This document shows positions 46,579 to 56,527 of a stretch of DNA of 64,000 nucleotides, in pieces. Position 1 is the first letter of the stretch. Each line of letters begins with the position of its first letter. A program made the translations under genes and the position numbers. The DNA is taken from positions 1 through 64,000 of the forward strand of contig DATKPD010000085.1 of the NCBI GenBank assembly GCA_035524315.1. The letters are read 5' to 3'. A model generated the notes under the pieces. The model ran no database searches. It worked only from the letters and a program-made list of their open reading frames with translations, and was not told where the DNA came from. Source of the stretch: BOG-938 sp035524315 (lineage in GTDB: Bacteria; Pseudomonadota; Alphaproteobacteria; Caulobacterales; Caulobacteraceae).

Positions 46579-47709
46579 ATGACCCCGCCGCTTCTGCTGC
46601 AGCCCTTGACGATCAAGGGCGTGACCTTCCGCAACCGCGTGGCGATCTCGCCCATGTGCCAGTACAGCGCGATCGAGGGCGTGGCGCAGGACTGGCACCT
46701 GGTCCACCTGGGGCGGTTCGCCCTCGGCGGAGCGGGTCTGGTGATGGTCGAGGCGACGGCGGTGGAGCCGCGCGGCCGCATCACCCACGAGGACATGGGC
46801 CTGTGGAACGACGAGCAGGCGCGCGCCCTGGCCCGCATCGCCGATTTCCTCAAGGCCAACGGCGCGGCGGCGGGCATCCAGCTGGCGCATGCGGGGCGCA
46901 AGGCCTCCACCCATCGGCCGTGGGACGGGGGCGGACCGCTGACCGAGGCGGACGCGGTGTCCGGTTCGCCGTGGGAGACGCTGGCGCCCAGCGCCCTGCC
47001 GTTCAGCGACGGCTACGATACGCCCAAGGCCATGAGCACTGCCGATATGGGCGAGGTGATCTTGGCCTTCCGCGAGGCGGCCCTGCGCGCCCTGACCTGC
47101 GGCTTCGACGTGGTCGAGGTGCACGCCGCGCACGGCTATCTGCTGCACGAGTTCCTGTCGCCGGCGTCCAACCACCGCACCGACGTCTATGGCGGGGATC
47201 GCGCGGGACGCATGCGCTTTCCGCTGGAGGTGGTGCAGACCGTGCGGGCGGTGTGGCCGCAGGACAAACCCCTGTTCGTGCGCGTCTCCTCAGTGGACTA
47301 CGCCGAGGGCGGCCTGACCCTGGACGACACCGTCGCCTTCGCCAAGGCGCTGAAGGCCTTGGGCGTGGACCTGGTCGATTGCTCGTCCGGCGGCAATGAG
47401 CCGTTCGGGCCCCAGGTCCATCCCGGCTATCAGGTTCCCTTCGCCGCCGCCGTGCGCCGGGAGGCCGGCATCGCCACCGGGGCGGTCGGCTTGATCCTCA
47501 GTCCAGAGCAGGCCGCGCAAATCCTTGACGAAGGCTCGGCGGACCTGGTGTTCCTGGCGCGCAAGGCGCTGGACGATCCTAATTTCGCCCTGCACGCGGT
47601 CGAGGCCCTGACCGGAGAATTCGACTACAGCTTTGCGCCGGCGCCGGCCAAAAGCGGTCTCGACCGTCTAGCCGGACCGCTCAAGCGCCTGAAGGCCGAA
47701 GCCGGATAA
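46579..47709 (+). CDS. Old-yellow-enzyme family NADH:flavin oxidoreductase (YqjM-like)
   Basis: A 376-aa FMN-dependent ene-reductase. The start PLTIKGVTFRNRVAISPMCQ has the Cys typical of YqjM-type enzymes, HAGRKAS and VEVHAAHGYLLHEFLSP hold the active-site His residues, and SNHRTDVYGG is conserved. ATG 46579 has AGGTG 5 nt upstream; ATG 46546 is an alternative. Reduces activated C=C bonds; physiological substrate unknown. Confidence 0.9.
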   Translation: MTPPLLLQPLTIKGVTFRNRVAISPMCQYSAIEGVAQDWHLVHLGRFALGGAGLVMVEATAVEPRGRITHEDMGLWNDEQARALARIADFLKANGAAAGIQLAHAGRKASTHRPWDGGGPLTEADAVSGSPWETLAPSALPFSDGYDTPKAMSTADMGEVILAFREAALRALTCGFDVVEVHAAHGYLLHEFLSPASNHRTDVYGGDRAGRMRFPLEVVQTVRAVWPQDKPLFVRVSSVDYAEGGLTLDDTVAFAKALKALGVDLVDCSSGGNEPFGPQVHPGYQVPFAAAVRREAGIATGAVGLILSPEQAAQILDEGSADLVFLARKALDDPNFALHAVEALTGEFDYSFAPAPAKSGLDRLAGPLKRLKAEAG

Positions 47710-47833
47710 ACCCGAACTGATATCCCCGCGTGCGGTTCGTATAGCGCCTCCGAAACTCTTGCGGATAGCGTCGGTCACAAGTCTAAGGGCTGGGCCTGCG
47801 GGTCCAGGCCAACGATCGACAGGGAGAGTGACG

Positions 47834-49177
47834 ATGAAGCGCGGTTGGCTCGCGGCTGCCTTACTGGCGCTGACGCCCATGGCGGCGAACGCCCAGTTCT
47901 CGCCGGCGCCCGACACCGGGCCGCCGACCAAGACCACCTTCATCCGCCTGGGCAACGACGCCAACGCGATCTTGATCGAGCCGGTGACACCCGATCCAGT
48001 CAAGGGCCACATCGCCGTCGTCGTCACCCATCCGGAACGCAACAACAATTTCAACTACTTCACAGCGCTGACCCTGCCCAAGTACGGCTACCGGGTGCTG
48101 GCCATCAACTATTACGGGCCAGAGCGGTCGTTCTATGAGCTGCTGTCGCCGGTGGCGGCGGGGATCAAGGCCCTGCGCGCCTTGCCCGGCGTCGACAAGG
48201 TGGTCCTGGCCGGCCATAGCTCGGGCGGAGCCGAATTGGCGGCCTATGAGGACGTGGCCGAGAACGGCCCCGCGGCCTGCCAGCGGCCCGAGCGGATCTA
48301 TAAGTGCACGACCAAGGAGGCCACCGGCCTGCCCAGGGCCGACGCGGTGATGTTCCTCGACGCCAATTCGGGCGCGCCTGAGCGGACCTTCGAATACAAC
48401 CCCGCCGTCGACGCCCACGACACTCACAAATACGACGCGAGCCTGGACCTGTTCGCGCCGCAGAACGGCTACGATCCCAAGACCGGCGAGGCGCACTACG
48501 ATCCCGCCTTCCTCAAGCGCTTCTTCGCCGCCCAGGCGCAGGAGACCAACGGGTTGATCGCCGAGGCTCAGGCGCGGCTGGACAAGATCGACGCGGGCCA
48601 GGGCGACTACAAGACCGACGAGCCCTTCAACCATGGCAGCCGTGGGCTGTTTGTCAGCGAGGTGCGGCCCGAGCTCGCCTATATCGGCCTGCTGACCAAA
48701 ACCCACGCCCCGCACATGCTGCTCAAGGCCGACGGCACGCGGCCGGTGCAGATCCTGACCATGGACAAGCTGCCGGCCAACCAGATGCGTCCTGCCGACG
48801 CGCCGCACCAGTACGACGATCCTGACCTGTATTCGGTCAAGAGCTTCCTCTCGAGCTTCATCGTGCGCCTGGCGCCCGACTATCACTGGACTGAGGATGG
48901 GCTTTACGGCGTCGATTGGCACAGTTCGCCCTCGAGCCTGGCGGGCAGCATCGAAGGCATTCACGCGCCGACGCTGATCATGACCGCGACCTGCGCGGTG
49001 CACATCGTGTTCCTGGAGACCGCCTACGACCACGCCGGCGCGGCGGACAAGACCTTCGTCGGCGTCGAGGGCGCCAACCATGGCTTCATGCCGTGCCGCC
49101 CCGAATACGGCGACACCTACAAGCGGACGTTCGACTATGTGGACGGCTGGCTGAGCAAGCCGGGTCGGCTGCTTTAG
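47834..49177 (+). CDS. Exported alpha/beta hydrolase
   Basis: A 447-aa protein with a signal peptide (MKRGWLAAALLALTPMAANA). The nucleophile elbow is GHSSGG (about residue 132), and a late His in GANHGFMPCR may complete the triad, with an Asp before it. AGGGAGAG lies before the ATG. A large insertion separates the core halves. It is convergent with a dienelactone-hydrolase-like gene 18 bp away. Likely a periplasmic esterase or related hydrolase; substrate unknown. Confidence 0.8.
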   Translation: MKRGWLAAALLALTPMAANAQFSPAPDTGPPTKTTFIRLGNDANAILIEPVTPDPVKGHIAVVVTHPERNNNFNYFTALTLPKYGYRVLAINYYGPERSFYELLSPVAAGIKALRALPGVDKVVLAGHSSGGAELAAYEDVAENGPAACQRPERIYKCTTKEATGLPRADAVMFLDANSGAPERTFEYNPAVDAHDTHKYDASLDLFAPQNGYDPKTGEAHYDPAFLKRFFAAQAQETNGLIAEAQARLDKIDAGQGDYKTDEPFNHGSRGLFVSEVRPELAYIGLLTKTHAPHMLLKADGTRPVQILTMDKLPANQMRPADAPHQYDDPDLYSVKSFLSSFIVRLAPDYHWTEDGLYGVDWHSSPSSLAGSIEGIHAPTLIMTATCAVHIVFLETAYDHAGAADKTFVGVEGANHGFMPCRPEYGDTYKRTFDYVDGWLSKPGRLL

Positions 49178-49195
49178 GCGCCCTGGCTTGTTGTC

Positions 49196-50122
49196 CTAGG
49201 CGGTCGTCGGCGTGCGCACATACTGGTTGAACCACGCGATCATGCGCGCCCAGGCGTCTTGGGCCGCGGCGCGGTTATAGCGTTCGGGCGTGGCGTCGTT
49301 GAAGAAGCCATGCACCGCGCCCGGATAGATATGGCCTTCGTAGCGGATGTTGTTGGCTTTGAGCGCCGCTTCCTGCGCCGGCCAGTTCTTCACCGCGTTG
49401 GCGTCCAGACCGCCGTGCAGGATCAGCATGGCGGCCTTGATCTTAGCCACTTGGTCCGCCGGGGGGGCTGAGCCGTAGAATGGCGCGCCCGCCGCCAAGT
49501 CCGCGCCCATCCGCACGGCCAGGGTGTTGACCATGCTGCCGCCAAAGCAGAAGCCGGTCGCGCCGATCTGGCCGGTGCAGTCCGCGCGGCCCTTCAGCCA
49601 GCGCGCGGCGGCGATGAAGTCGTTGGTCATCTTGGGCTTGTCGATCTTGTTGAACATCAGGCCGCCCTTGTAGTCGTCGCCCGGATAGCCGCCGAGCGAG
49701 GTCAGGGCGTCGGGCGCGAAGGCCATGAAGTTCTCGAGCGCGAAACGGCGCGCCACATCCTCCGTGTGCGGATTTAGGCCGCGGTTCTCATGGATCACAA
49801 TCACGCCGGGCAGCTTGGCCGGCGTCGCTTCGCGCGTATCGGCGCTGAAAGGCCGCACGAAATAGCCGCGGATCGAGCCGTTCCCGTCGGGCGAGGGAAT
49901 GGTTTCGTAGCTGGCCTTGATCCGATCGTCGTTCCTGGCCACCTGCTGGCCCAAGGCATAGTTGGGCATCAGGGCGTCGATCAGGGCGCCGCTGGTGAGG
50001 CCGGCGGCGACCGCGAACCGCTTGGCGCCATTGGCGAACGCCCGGCGGCTGATCTCGCCGTGAATGAACCGTGTGTACAGTTCGACCGCTTCCGCTGGAA
50101 TTTTCTTCCGTTCTTCGTCCAT
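49196..50122 (-). CDS. Dienelactone hydrolase-family protein, probably Tat-exported
   Basis: A 308-aa DLH-like alpha/beta hydrolase. Catalytic Cys in GFCFGGSM, late Asp (GGLDANAV) and His (GAVHGFFND) fit the Cys-Asp-His triad. The N-terminal 60 residues include SRRAFANG followed by a hydrophobic region, as in Tat signals of this subgroup. The start at 50122 is favoured by AGGAGG 5 nt upstream; the frame extends 11 codons further. Acts on lactones or related esters; true substrate unknown. Confidence 0.85.
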   Translation of the reverse strand: MDEERKKIPAEAVELYTRFIHGEISRRAFANGAKRFAVAAGLTSGALIDALMPNYALGQQVARNDDRIKASYETIPSPDGNGSIRGYFVRPFSADTREATPAKLPGVIVIHENRGLNPHTEDVARRFALENFMAFAPDALTSLGGYPGDDYKGGLMFNKIDKPKMTNDFIAAARWLKGRADCTGQIGATGFCFGGSMVNTLAVRMGADLAAGAPFYGSAPPADQVAKIKAAMLILHGGLDANAVKNWPAQEAALKANNIRYEGHIYPGAVHGFFNDATPERYNRAAAQDAWARMIAWFNQYVRTPTTA

Positions 50123-50256
50123 GGCTGCCTCCTGTGCGACGTGCGAACCTAACATCGCGCGTGCGACATCTGAAGCCGCGCCGACGCGACGTCGCCCTGC
50201 GCCGACAGGGCGCTTCCGGCTCGGCGGTTTGTCGGAACCAGGCGCTTAAGGAAGAC

Positions 50257-53031
50257 CTAGACCAGCGCCCCGTGGCAGTGCTTGAACTTCTTGCCCGAGC
50301 CGCAGGGGCAGGGCGCGTTGCGGCTGGCGCGCTGCCAGCCTTCGGGTAGGGCGCTGAGCGGGAGGGCTTCGCGCTGCTCGGCCGACAGTCCGTCGGGAAT
50401 GCCGGCGACGCCGAAGGACCGCTCGTTCTGGCCCGTGGCCGGGTCCATATGCACCTCGGTGATCACGCCTTGCGGAGGCGGCGCGGGCTCCGGTTGCTGG
50501 AACTGGAACTCCACCGTCATCAGCCAGCGCGTCACATTGTGGCGCAGGTCGACCAGCAGGGTCTCAAACAGGGCGAAGGCCTCGGTCTTGTACTCGTTGA
50601 GCGGATCGCGCTGGCCATAGCCGCGCAGGCCGATGACGTTGCGCAGGTGATCCAGGTGCATCAAGTGTTCGCGCCACTGCAGGTCGACCATCTGCAGCAG
50701 GAAGTTCTTCTCGATCTGGCGGGTGTACTCGCCGCCCAACACCTCTTCACGCTCGGCGGCGCGCTTGTCGGCGGCCTCGGTGATGCGGGTGATGAACTCC
50801 TCGTTGGCGATGCCGTCTTCCTGGGCCCAGTCGGCCAGGGGCAGCTCCAGGCCCAGCAGGGCCTGCACGCGCTCGTCGAGCCCGGCGATGTCCCATTGCT
50901 CGGCGTAGGCCTTGGGCGGCAGATGGCGGTTGACCAGGTCGATCACCGTCTCGCGCCGCATCTCGGCGACGATTTCCGACAGGTCGGCTGTTTCCATGAA
51001 CTCCTGGCGCTGCTCGAACACGGCCTTGCGCTGGTCGTTGACCACGTCGTCGTACTTCAGAAGGTTCTTGCGGATGTCGTAGTTGCGCTGCTCGACCTTG
51101 CGCTGGGCGGTGGCGATGGCCGAGTTGAGCCACTTGTGGGTGATCGCCTCGCCTTCCTGCACGCCGAAGGTGCGCATGATCGCGTCCAGCCGCTCGCCGG
51201 CGAAGATGCGCAGCAGGTCGTCCTCGCACGACAGGAAGAACTTGGAGCGGCCTGGGTCGCCCTGACGGCCGGTGCGGCCGCGCAGCTGGTTGTCGATCCG
51301 GCGGCTCTCGTGGCGCTCGGTGGCCAGCACGAACAGGCCCCCCGCGGCCAGGGCGGCGGCCTTGGCGTCCTTGATCTCGGTCTCGAGCTCTTTCTGGCGC
51401 TGGGCGGCCATCTCGGGCGTGACTTCGATGCCGAGGCCGCGCTGCTCCTGGCGCCAGCTCAGCACGCGCATATCGACGTTGCCGCCGAGCTGGATGTCGG
51501 TGCCGCGGCCGGCCATGTTGGTGGCGATGGTGACCGAGCCGGGCACGCCCGCGTCGGCCACGATATGGGCTTCCTGCTCATGGTAGCGGGCGTTGAGCAC
51601 CTGGTGCGGAATGCCCTTGCGAGGCTTGCCGTCGACCTCGAACTTGTGGGCCTTGAGCAGTTCGGACAGCTGTTCGGACTTCTCGATCGACACCGTGCCG
51701 ACCAGGATCGGCTGGCCGCGCAGATAGCAGTCCTCGATCTGACGGATGATCGCCTGGTTCTTCTCGGCGGCGGTGCGATAGACTTCGTCGTCGTCGTCGA
51801 TGCGCTGAATCGGCCGGTTGGTCGGGATCTCGACCACGTCCATGCCGTAGATGTCCAGGAACTCCTGCGCCTCGGTCGAGGCGGTGCCGGTCATGCCCGA
51901 CAGCTTGGAATAGAGGCGGAAGTAGTTCTGGATCGTCACCGAGGCCAGGGTCTGGTTCTCGGGCTGGATCTCGACGCCTTCCTTGGCCTCGATCGCCTGA
52001 TGCAGACCCTCCGACAGGCGCCTGCCGGTCATCATGCGCCCGGTGAACTCGTCGATCAGCATGATCTCGCCCGAGCGCAGGATGTAGTCCTTGTCGCGCT
52101 GGTAAAGGGTGTTGGCCCGCAGCGCCTGGTTGATGTGGTGCACCACCGAGATGTTGGCCGGGTCGTACAGGCCCGCCGTGTCCTCGGCCAGGTGGCCGCC
52201 CTGCAGCAGGATTTCCTCGACCTGCTCTGAGCCGACTTCGCTCAGCATCACCTGGCGCTGCTTCTCGTCCAGCTCGAAGGTCTCGGGGTCCTGAATCAGT
52301 TGTTTCACCAGGGTGTCGATGGTGCGGTAGAACTCCGAGCGGTCCTCGGTCGGGCCCGAGATGATCAGGGGCGTGCGCGCTTCGTCGACCAGGATCGAGT
52401 CCACTTCGTCGACGATGGCGAAGTTGTGCCCGCGCTGAACCATCTCGCGCGCGTCATAGACGAGGTTATCGCGCAGATAGTCGAAGCCGAACTCATTGTT
52501 GGTGCCGTAGGTGATGTCCGAGCCATAGGCCTTCTGGCGCTCGGCCTGGGACAGACCGTTGACGATCACCCCGACCGTCAGGCCGAGGAACCGGTAGACC
52601 TGGCCCATCCAGTCGCTATCGCGGGTGGCCAGATAGTCGTTGACCGTGATCACGTGCACGCCCTTGCCGGCGAGCGCATTCAGGTACACCGGCGCGGTGG
52701 CCACCAGGGTCTTGCCTTCGCCGGTGCGCATCTCGGCGATGCCGCCCTTATGCAGCACCATGCCGCCGACCAGCTGCACGTCGTACTGACGTTGGCCCAA
52801 GGTGCGGCGCGAGGCCTCGCGCACGACCGCGAACGCGTCGGGCAGGATGTCGTCGAGGGTCTTGCCGGCCGCGAGCTGGGCCTTGAACTCTTCGGTTTTG
52901 CCGCGCAGCGCCTCGTCGGACAAGGCGGCGTAGGCGGGCTCCAGAGCGTTGATCGCCGACACGCGACCCAGCATCGCCTTGACGCTGCGATCGTTGGAGG
53001 AACCGAAAATCTTTTTGGCCAGGCCGAGCAT
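50257..53031 (-). CDS. secA: Preprotein translocase ATPase SecA
   Basis: A 924-aa SecA, motor of the SecYEG export channel. Walker A is MRTGEGKTLVA, the DEAD-like box is IVDEVDSILVDEARTP, and GTVSIEKSEQLSELLKAH and TNMAGRGTDIQLGG belong to the second helicase half. The C-terminal zinc/SecB-binding tail CPCGSGKKFKHCHGA is intact. ATG 53031 gives the known start MLGLAKKIFGS; the frame continues 41 codons upstream. A TTGACA-type promoter lies at 53126-53154. Confidence 0.97.
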   Translation of the reverse strand: MLGLAKKIFGSSNDRSVKAMLGRVSAINALEPAYAALSDEALRGKTEEFKAQLAAGKTLDDILPDAFAVVREASRRTLGQRQYDVQLVGGMVLHKGGIAEMRTGEGKTLVATAPVYLNALAGKGVHVITVNDYLATRDSDWMGQVYRFLGLTVGVIVNGLSQAERQKAYGSDITYGTNNEFGFDYLRDNLVYDAREMVQRGHNFAIVDEVDSILVDEARTPLIISGPTEDRSEFYRTIDTLVKQLIQDPETFELDEKQRQVMLSEVGSEQVEEILLQGGHLAEDTAGLYDPANISVVHHINQALRANTLYQRDKDYILRSGEIMLIDEFTGRMMTGRRLSEGLHQAIEAKEGVEIQPENQTLASVTIQNYFRLYSKLSGMTGTASTEAQEFLDIYGMDVVEIPTNRPIQRIDDDDEVYRTAAEKNQAIIRQIEDCYLRGQPILVGTVSIEKSEQLSELLKAHKFEVDGKPRKGIPHQVLNARYHEQEAHIVADAGVPGSVTIATNMAGRGTDIQLGGNVDMRVLSWRQEQRGLGIEVTPEMAAQRQKELETEIKDAKAAALAAGGLFVLATERHESRRIDNQLRGRTGRQGDPGRSKFFLSCEDDLLRIFAGERLDAIMRTFGVQEGEAITHKWLNSAIATAQRKVEQRNYDIRKNLLKYDDVVNDQRKAVFEQRQEFMETADLSEIVAEMRRETVIDLVNRHLPPKAYAEQWDIAGLDERVQALLGLELPLADWAQEDGIANEEFITRITEAADKRAAEREEVLGGEYTRQIEKNFLLQMVDLQWREHLMHLDHLRNVIGLRGYGQRDPLNEYKTEAFALFETLLVDLRHNVTRWLMTVEFQFQQPEPAPPPQGVITEVHMDPATGQNERSFGVAGIPDGLSAEQREALPLSALPEGWQRASRNAPCPCGSGKKFKHCHGALV

Positions 53032-53125
53032 GAAAGGTCCAAAGTCAGGGTGAAAACGGCACGCCGGATAGGCGGGGCCTCGCGCGGGACGGCCAGCAAA
53101 AACCGCTCGACTTGCGCGCGCGCGA

Positions 53126-53154
53126 GACTTAAGCACCGGCCGTTGGCCTGTCAA
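53126..53154 (-). promoter_or_regulatory. Probable sigma-70-type promoter for secA
   Basis: On the minus strand TTGACA (53154-53149), a 17-bp spacer, then TAAGTC (53131-53126). Transcription would start near 53119, giving a leader of about 85 nt to secA. An adjacent hairpin, GGCCTTT/AAAGGCC at 53161-53179, lies just upstream of it. Confidence 0.5.
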
Positions 53155-53222
53155 CGCAATGGCCTTTTTCGCAAAGGCCTTGATCGGGCGCCGCGTAAAG
53201 CGCCTCGCGCGGGGACAAGATC

Positions 53223-54134
53223 ATGACCCTAGCCCAGTTCCGAGTTCAGGTCTCGGTCCTCCTGGCGGCGATCGCCGTCGGGGGTTTGGTGCTGGCGGGG
53301 TGCAGCCGTCCGGTCATCGTCGAACGCGCGCCCCAGGCCGGCGATTTGGCGGTCGCCAGGGTCAACGGACACACGGTGTGGAAATCCGACGTGGTGCGCG
53401 AGGCCGAGGCTCAGGGCCTGATCGGCCAGGGCGCCTCGCTCGATGTGAACACCGACCTGTTCCACCGCACCCTGGACGAGGTGATCGACCAGAAGCTGCT
53501 GGCCGGCGAGGCGGCGGCGCGCAAGCTCGACAAGGACCCCGCCGCCCAGCGCCGGCTGGAAGCCGCGCGCGAGCGCATCCTGTCGGACATGCTGGTCGAG
53601 ACGGTGGTGGAGAAGGCGGTCAACGACGACGCTGTGCGCACCCTCTATGAGGAGCAGATCAAGGCCGCCAAGCCGTCGGACGAATTCCACGGCCGCCAGA
53701 TCGTTGTGGCCAACGCGGCCGACGCGGAGGGCATCCGGAAGCTGCTGTCCAGCGGCGCGGCCTTCGACGCCTTGGCCCTGCAGCGCTCGAGCGACGCTCA
53801 GACCCGCTTCAATGGCGGCGACATGGGCTATTTCACCCTGGACGTGATGCCCCCGGCCTACGGAAAGGCGCTCAAGGACGCCAAGACCGGGGAAATCGTC
53901 GGACCGTTTCAGAGCGACTCCGGCTGGGTTCTGGTCAAGATCGAGGATCGGCGCCCGGCCCAGCCTATCAGCCTGGACGCCGCCCGGCCGCAGATCGTAC
54001 GGTTCCTGACCTACGACGAGGTGCGCGACCTGCTCGACACCCTGCGCGGCCGCGCCAAGGTCGAGACCTTGATCGCGCCGGCCAAGGACGCGGGCAAGGC
54101 GCCGGCCTCGGCCCCGCCCGGCCAGACCCCCTAG
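53223..54134 (+). CDS. PpiC-type peptidyl-prolyl isomerase lipoprotein
   Basis: A 303-aa envelope chaperone. The lipobox LVLAGC places the acylated Cys at about residue 27. A SurA-like helical N-domain follows (VARVNGHTVWKSDVVREAEA, DEVIDQKLLAGEAA), then a parvulin domain at about 155-255 (FHGRQIVVANAADAEGI, MGYFTLDVMPPAYGKAL, GPFQSDSGWVLVKIEDRRPA). It is divergent from secA and upstream of argJ by 39 bp. It assists folding of exported proteins. Confidence 0.88.
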   Translation: MTLAQFRVQVSVLLAAIAVGGLVLAGCSRPVIVERAPQAGDLAVARVNGHTVWKSDVVREAEAQGLIGQGASLDVNTDLFHRTLDEVIDQKLLAGEAAARKLDKDPAAQRRLEAARERILSDMLVETVVEKAVNDDAVRTLYEEQIKAAKPSDEFHGRQIVVANAADAEGIRKLLSSGAAFDALALQRSSDAQTRFNGGDMGYFTLDVMPPAYGKALKDAKTGEIVGPFQSDSGWVLVKIEDRRPAQPISLDAARPQIVRFLTYDEVRDLLDTLRGRAKVETLIAPAKDAGKAPASAPPGQTP

Positions 54135-54173
54135 CAGACTCCCCGATTCATACTGAAAGACCCAAGGCAGGCC

Positions 54174-55442
54174 ATGACCACCGACCCCTCCGCCCCCGGC
54201 AAACCCGGCCTGCAGATATCACCCCTGGCGGTCGGGTTTCCCGCCATCCCGCCGATTGGCGGGGTAGAGCTGTCGGCCGTGCGCGCCGGCTTTTACAAGC
54301 ACGAGCGCGACGACCTGATGCTGGTCCGGTTTCGGCCGGGCACGAGCTGCGCGGGGGTGTTCACCCTGAGCAAGGTCGGGTCGGCGCCCGTGGACTGGTG
54401 CCGCCACGCCCTGCGCGCCACTCACGGTCAGGATGTGCGCGCCCTGGTGCTGAACGCCGGCTGCGCCAACGCCTTCACCGGCAAAGCTGGAGCCAAGGCG
54501 GTGCAGACGGTGTGCGAGGCGGTGGGCAAGGCGATCGGGTGCAAGCCTGAGGGCGTGATGGCCGCCTCCACCGGCGTGATCGGCGTGCCGCTCGAGCCGG
54601 CCAAGATCATGGACCCGTTGCCCGACTTGGTGCGCACGCTCAGCCCGGAGGGCTGGGGCGCGGCCGCGCGCGCCATGATGACCACGGACACCTTCCCTAA
54701 GGGCGCCCACGCGACGGCCAAGATCGACGGGGTGGTGGTACACATCGCCGGTTTGGCCAAGGGCTCAGGCATGATCGCGCCCAACATGGCGACCATGCTG
54801 GCGTTCGTCGTCACGGACGCCGATATCGCGCCCGGCGCCCTGCAGCAGTTGCTGCAGCGGGGCGTGGTATCGACCTTCAATTCGGTGACGGTCGATGGCG
54901 ACACCTCGACCAACGACACCCTGCTGGCCTTCGCCACGGGCGCCTCGGGCGCGCCGCGCATCGACAAGGCGTCCGACCGGCGGTTGGCCGATTTTCGCGC
55001 CAAGCTGGGCGTGGTGCTCCAGAACCTGGCCCTTCAGTTGGTGCGCGACGGCGAGGGCGCGACCAAGCTGGCGCAGATCACGGTGCAGGGCGCCAAGTCC
55101 GAGGGCTCGGCGCGCAGGATCGCCCTGACCATCGCCAACTCGCCCCTGGTCAAGACGGCCATCGCCGGCGAGGACGCCAACTGGGGGCGGATCGTGGCCG
55201 CCGCCGGCCGGGCGGGCGAACCGCTGGATCGCGACAAGCTCTCGGTCAGGTTCGGCGAGCTGTGGGCGGCCAAAGACGGGGCCGTGGCGCGCGGCTACGA
55301 CGAGGCCAAGATGTCGGCCTATATGAAGAAGCGCGAGCTGGAGATCGTGGTCGATGTCGGCGTGGGCCACAAGCAGGCCACGGTGTGGACCTGCGATCTG
55401 ACCAAGCGCTACATCGAGATCAACGGCGACTATCGCTCGTGA
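54174..55442 (+). CDS. argJ: Bifunctional ornithine acetyltransferase/N-acetylglutamate synthase
   Basis: A 422-aa ArgJ, which recycles the acetyl group in arginine synthesis. It is made as a proenzyme that cuts itself before the Thr at about residue 207 (GMIAPNMATML), giving two chains. Other conserved blocks are LVLNAGCANAFTG, AASTGVIG, FNSVTVDGDTSTNDT and GEDANWGRIVAA. The stop overlaps the GTG start of the Nudix gene by 4 bp, so the pair is coupled. Confidence 0.96.
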   Translation: MTTDPSAPGKPGLQISPLAVGFPAIPPIGGVELSAVRAGFYKHERDDLMLVRFRPGTSCAGVFTLSKVGSAPVDWCRHALRATHGQDVRALVLNAGCANAFTGKAGAKAVQTVCEAVGKAIGCKPEGVMAASTGVIGVPLEPAKIMDPLPDLVRTLSPEGWGAAARAMMTTDTFPKGAHATAKIDGVVVHIAGLAKGSGMIAPNMATMLAFVVTDADIAPGALQQLLQRGVVSTFNSVTVDGDTSTNDTLLAFATGASGAPRIDKASDRRLADFRAKLGVVLQNLALQLVRDGEGATKLAQITVQGAKSEGSARRIALTIANSPLVKTAIAGEDANWGRIVAAAGRAGEPLDRDKLSVRFGELWAAKDGAVARGYDEAKMSAYMKKRELEIVVDVGVGHKQATVWTCDLTKRYIEINGDYRS

Positions 55443-55846
55443 GCGACAAACCCATTGTCCTGGTCGTCGCCTGCGCCCTGGTCGACGCGGACGGGCGGGT
55501 GCTGATCTGTCAGCGGCCCGAGGGCAAGCAGTTGGCGGGGCTGTGGGAGTTTCCGGGCGGCAAGGTCGAGCCCGGCGAGACGCCCGAAGCGGCCCTGATC
55601 CGCGAGCTCAAGGAAGAGCTGGCGATCGACGTCAAGGCCGCCTGCCTGGCGCCCTTCGTGTTCGCTTCGCACAGCTATGAGGCGTTCCACCTGCTGATGC
55701 CGCTCTATCTGTGCCGGCGCTGGGAGGGATTCGTGAAGGCGATCGAGCATCCGGCGCTGGCGTGGGTGCGGCCCGACAAGCTGGCCGACTACGCCATGCC
55801 CCCCGCCGACGCGCCGCTGGTGGCTTATCTGCGCGACTTTCTCTGA
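55439..55846 (+). CDS. mutT: Nudix hydrolase, MutT-like (8-oxo-dGTP diphosphatase)
   Basis: A 135-aa Nudix protein. The Nudix box is complete: GGKVEPGETPEAALIRELKEEL. ICQRPEGKQLAGLWEFPGGK matches MutT, which cleans oxidised GTP/dGTP from the nucleotide pool. GTG start at 55439 overlaps argJ. The downstream gene is convergent. Confidence 0.88.
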   Translation: MSDKPIVLVVACALVDADGRVLICQRPEGKQLAGLWEFPGGKVEPGETPEAALIRELKEELAIDVKAACLAPFVFASHSYEAFHLLMPLYLCRRWEGFVKAIEHPALAWVRPDKLADYAMPPADAPLVAYLRDFL

Positions 55847-55853
55847 GCGGCGC

Positions 55854-56480
55854 TCACGTCTTGATCTGGGCGATGGCCTTGATCTTGGGGTCCAGGGCGA
55901 AGTCGGCCGGCGCGATGAAGCCGCGACCGTCCCATGGGATGTCGATGCCGACCTCCGCCAGGCAGTGGGCCGCATACTCCGAGCAGATGTACTCGTCCTT
56001 GCGCTTGAGGAAGTTGGGCGTGACCCGCCCGCTGCGGTCCAGCGCGATGCGCAGGGCGATCTTGGCGATCTCGCCCGGGGCGAAGCGGTCGCCCAGCAGG
56101 TCGACCGCCGTGTCGGCCAGACGCTTCATCGCCGCCCCGCCCGGCTTGCCCGCGTGATCGGCGTAGTCGACGTGCCGCGCCAGGAGGATCTGGCCGGGAT
56201 AGGGCTTCTGGCCGGTGCTGCTCTCGGTGCAGAACCGCTCGATGGGGATGGCGCGCACGCCGTACTGCTGCACGCTCTCGAACACCATGATCCGGTTCAG
56301 TTCGGGCCAGCGATAGGCCAGGGCCACATGGGACCACGGGCTCCTGGTCGCCCACTTTATCAGGCGCGAGAACGGGTCATTGCCCGAGCACAGCAGGATG
56401 TCGCCGTCGCGCACGCGCGCATGCACGGCCGCCAGCGGTTCGGGCTTCATTTGGTTCAAGGCGTCGTCGGCGATGGTCAT
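55854..56480 (-). CDS. Permuted NlpC/P60 (YiiX-like) cysteine hydrolase
   Basis: A 208-aa protein with the circularly permuted papain-like arrangement: an early GDILLCSGNDP...WSHVALAYRW block with the His, and a late catalytic Cys in DEYICSEYAAHCLAEV. Members of this group are often lipid- or peptidoglycan-linked amidases or acyl hydrolases. No signal peptide is evident. It lies 7 bp from the convergent mutT gene. Substrate unknown. Confidence 0.75.
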   Translation of the reverse strand: MTIADDALNQMKPEPLAAVHARVRDGDILLCSGNDPFSRLIKWATRSPWSHVALAYRWPELNRIMVFESVQQYGVRAIPIERFCTESSTGQKPYPGQILLARHVDYADHAGKPGGAAMKRLADTAVDLLGDRFAPGEIAKIALRIALDRSGRVTPNFLKRKDEYICSEYAAHCLAEVGIDIPWDGRGFIAPADFALDPKIKAIAQIKT

Positions 56481-56527
56481 CGGTTTCCACGGCTGAGCTT
56501 CTGCTTCGAAACTTCACCGTAGGCCGA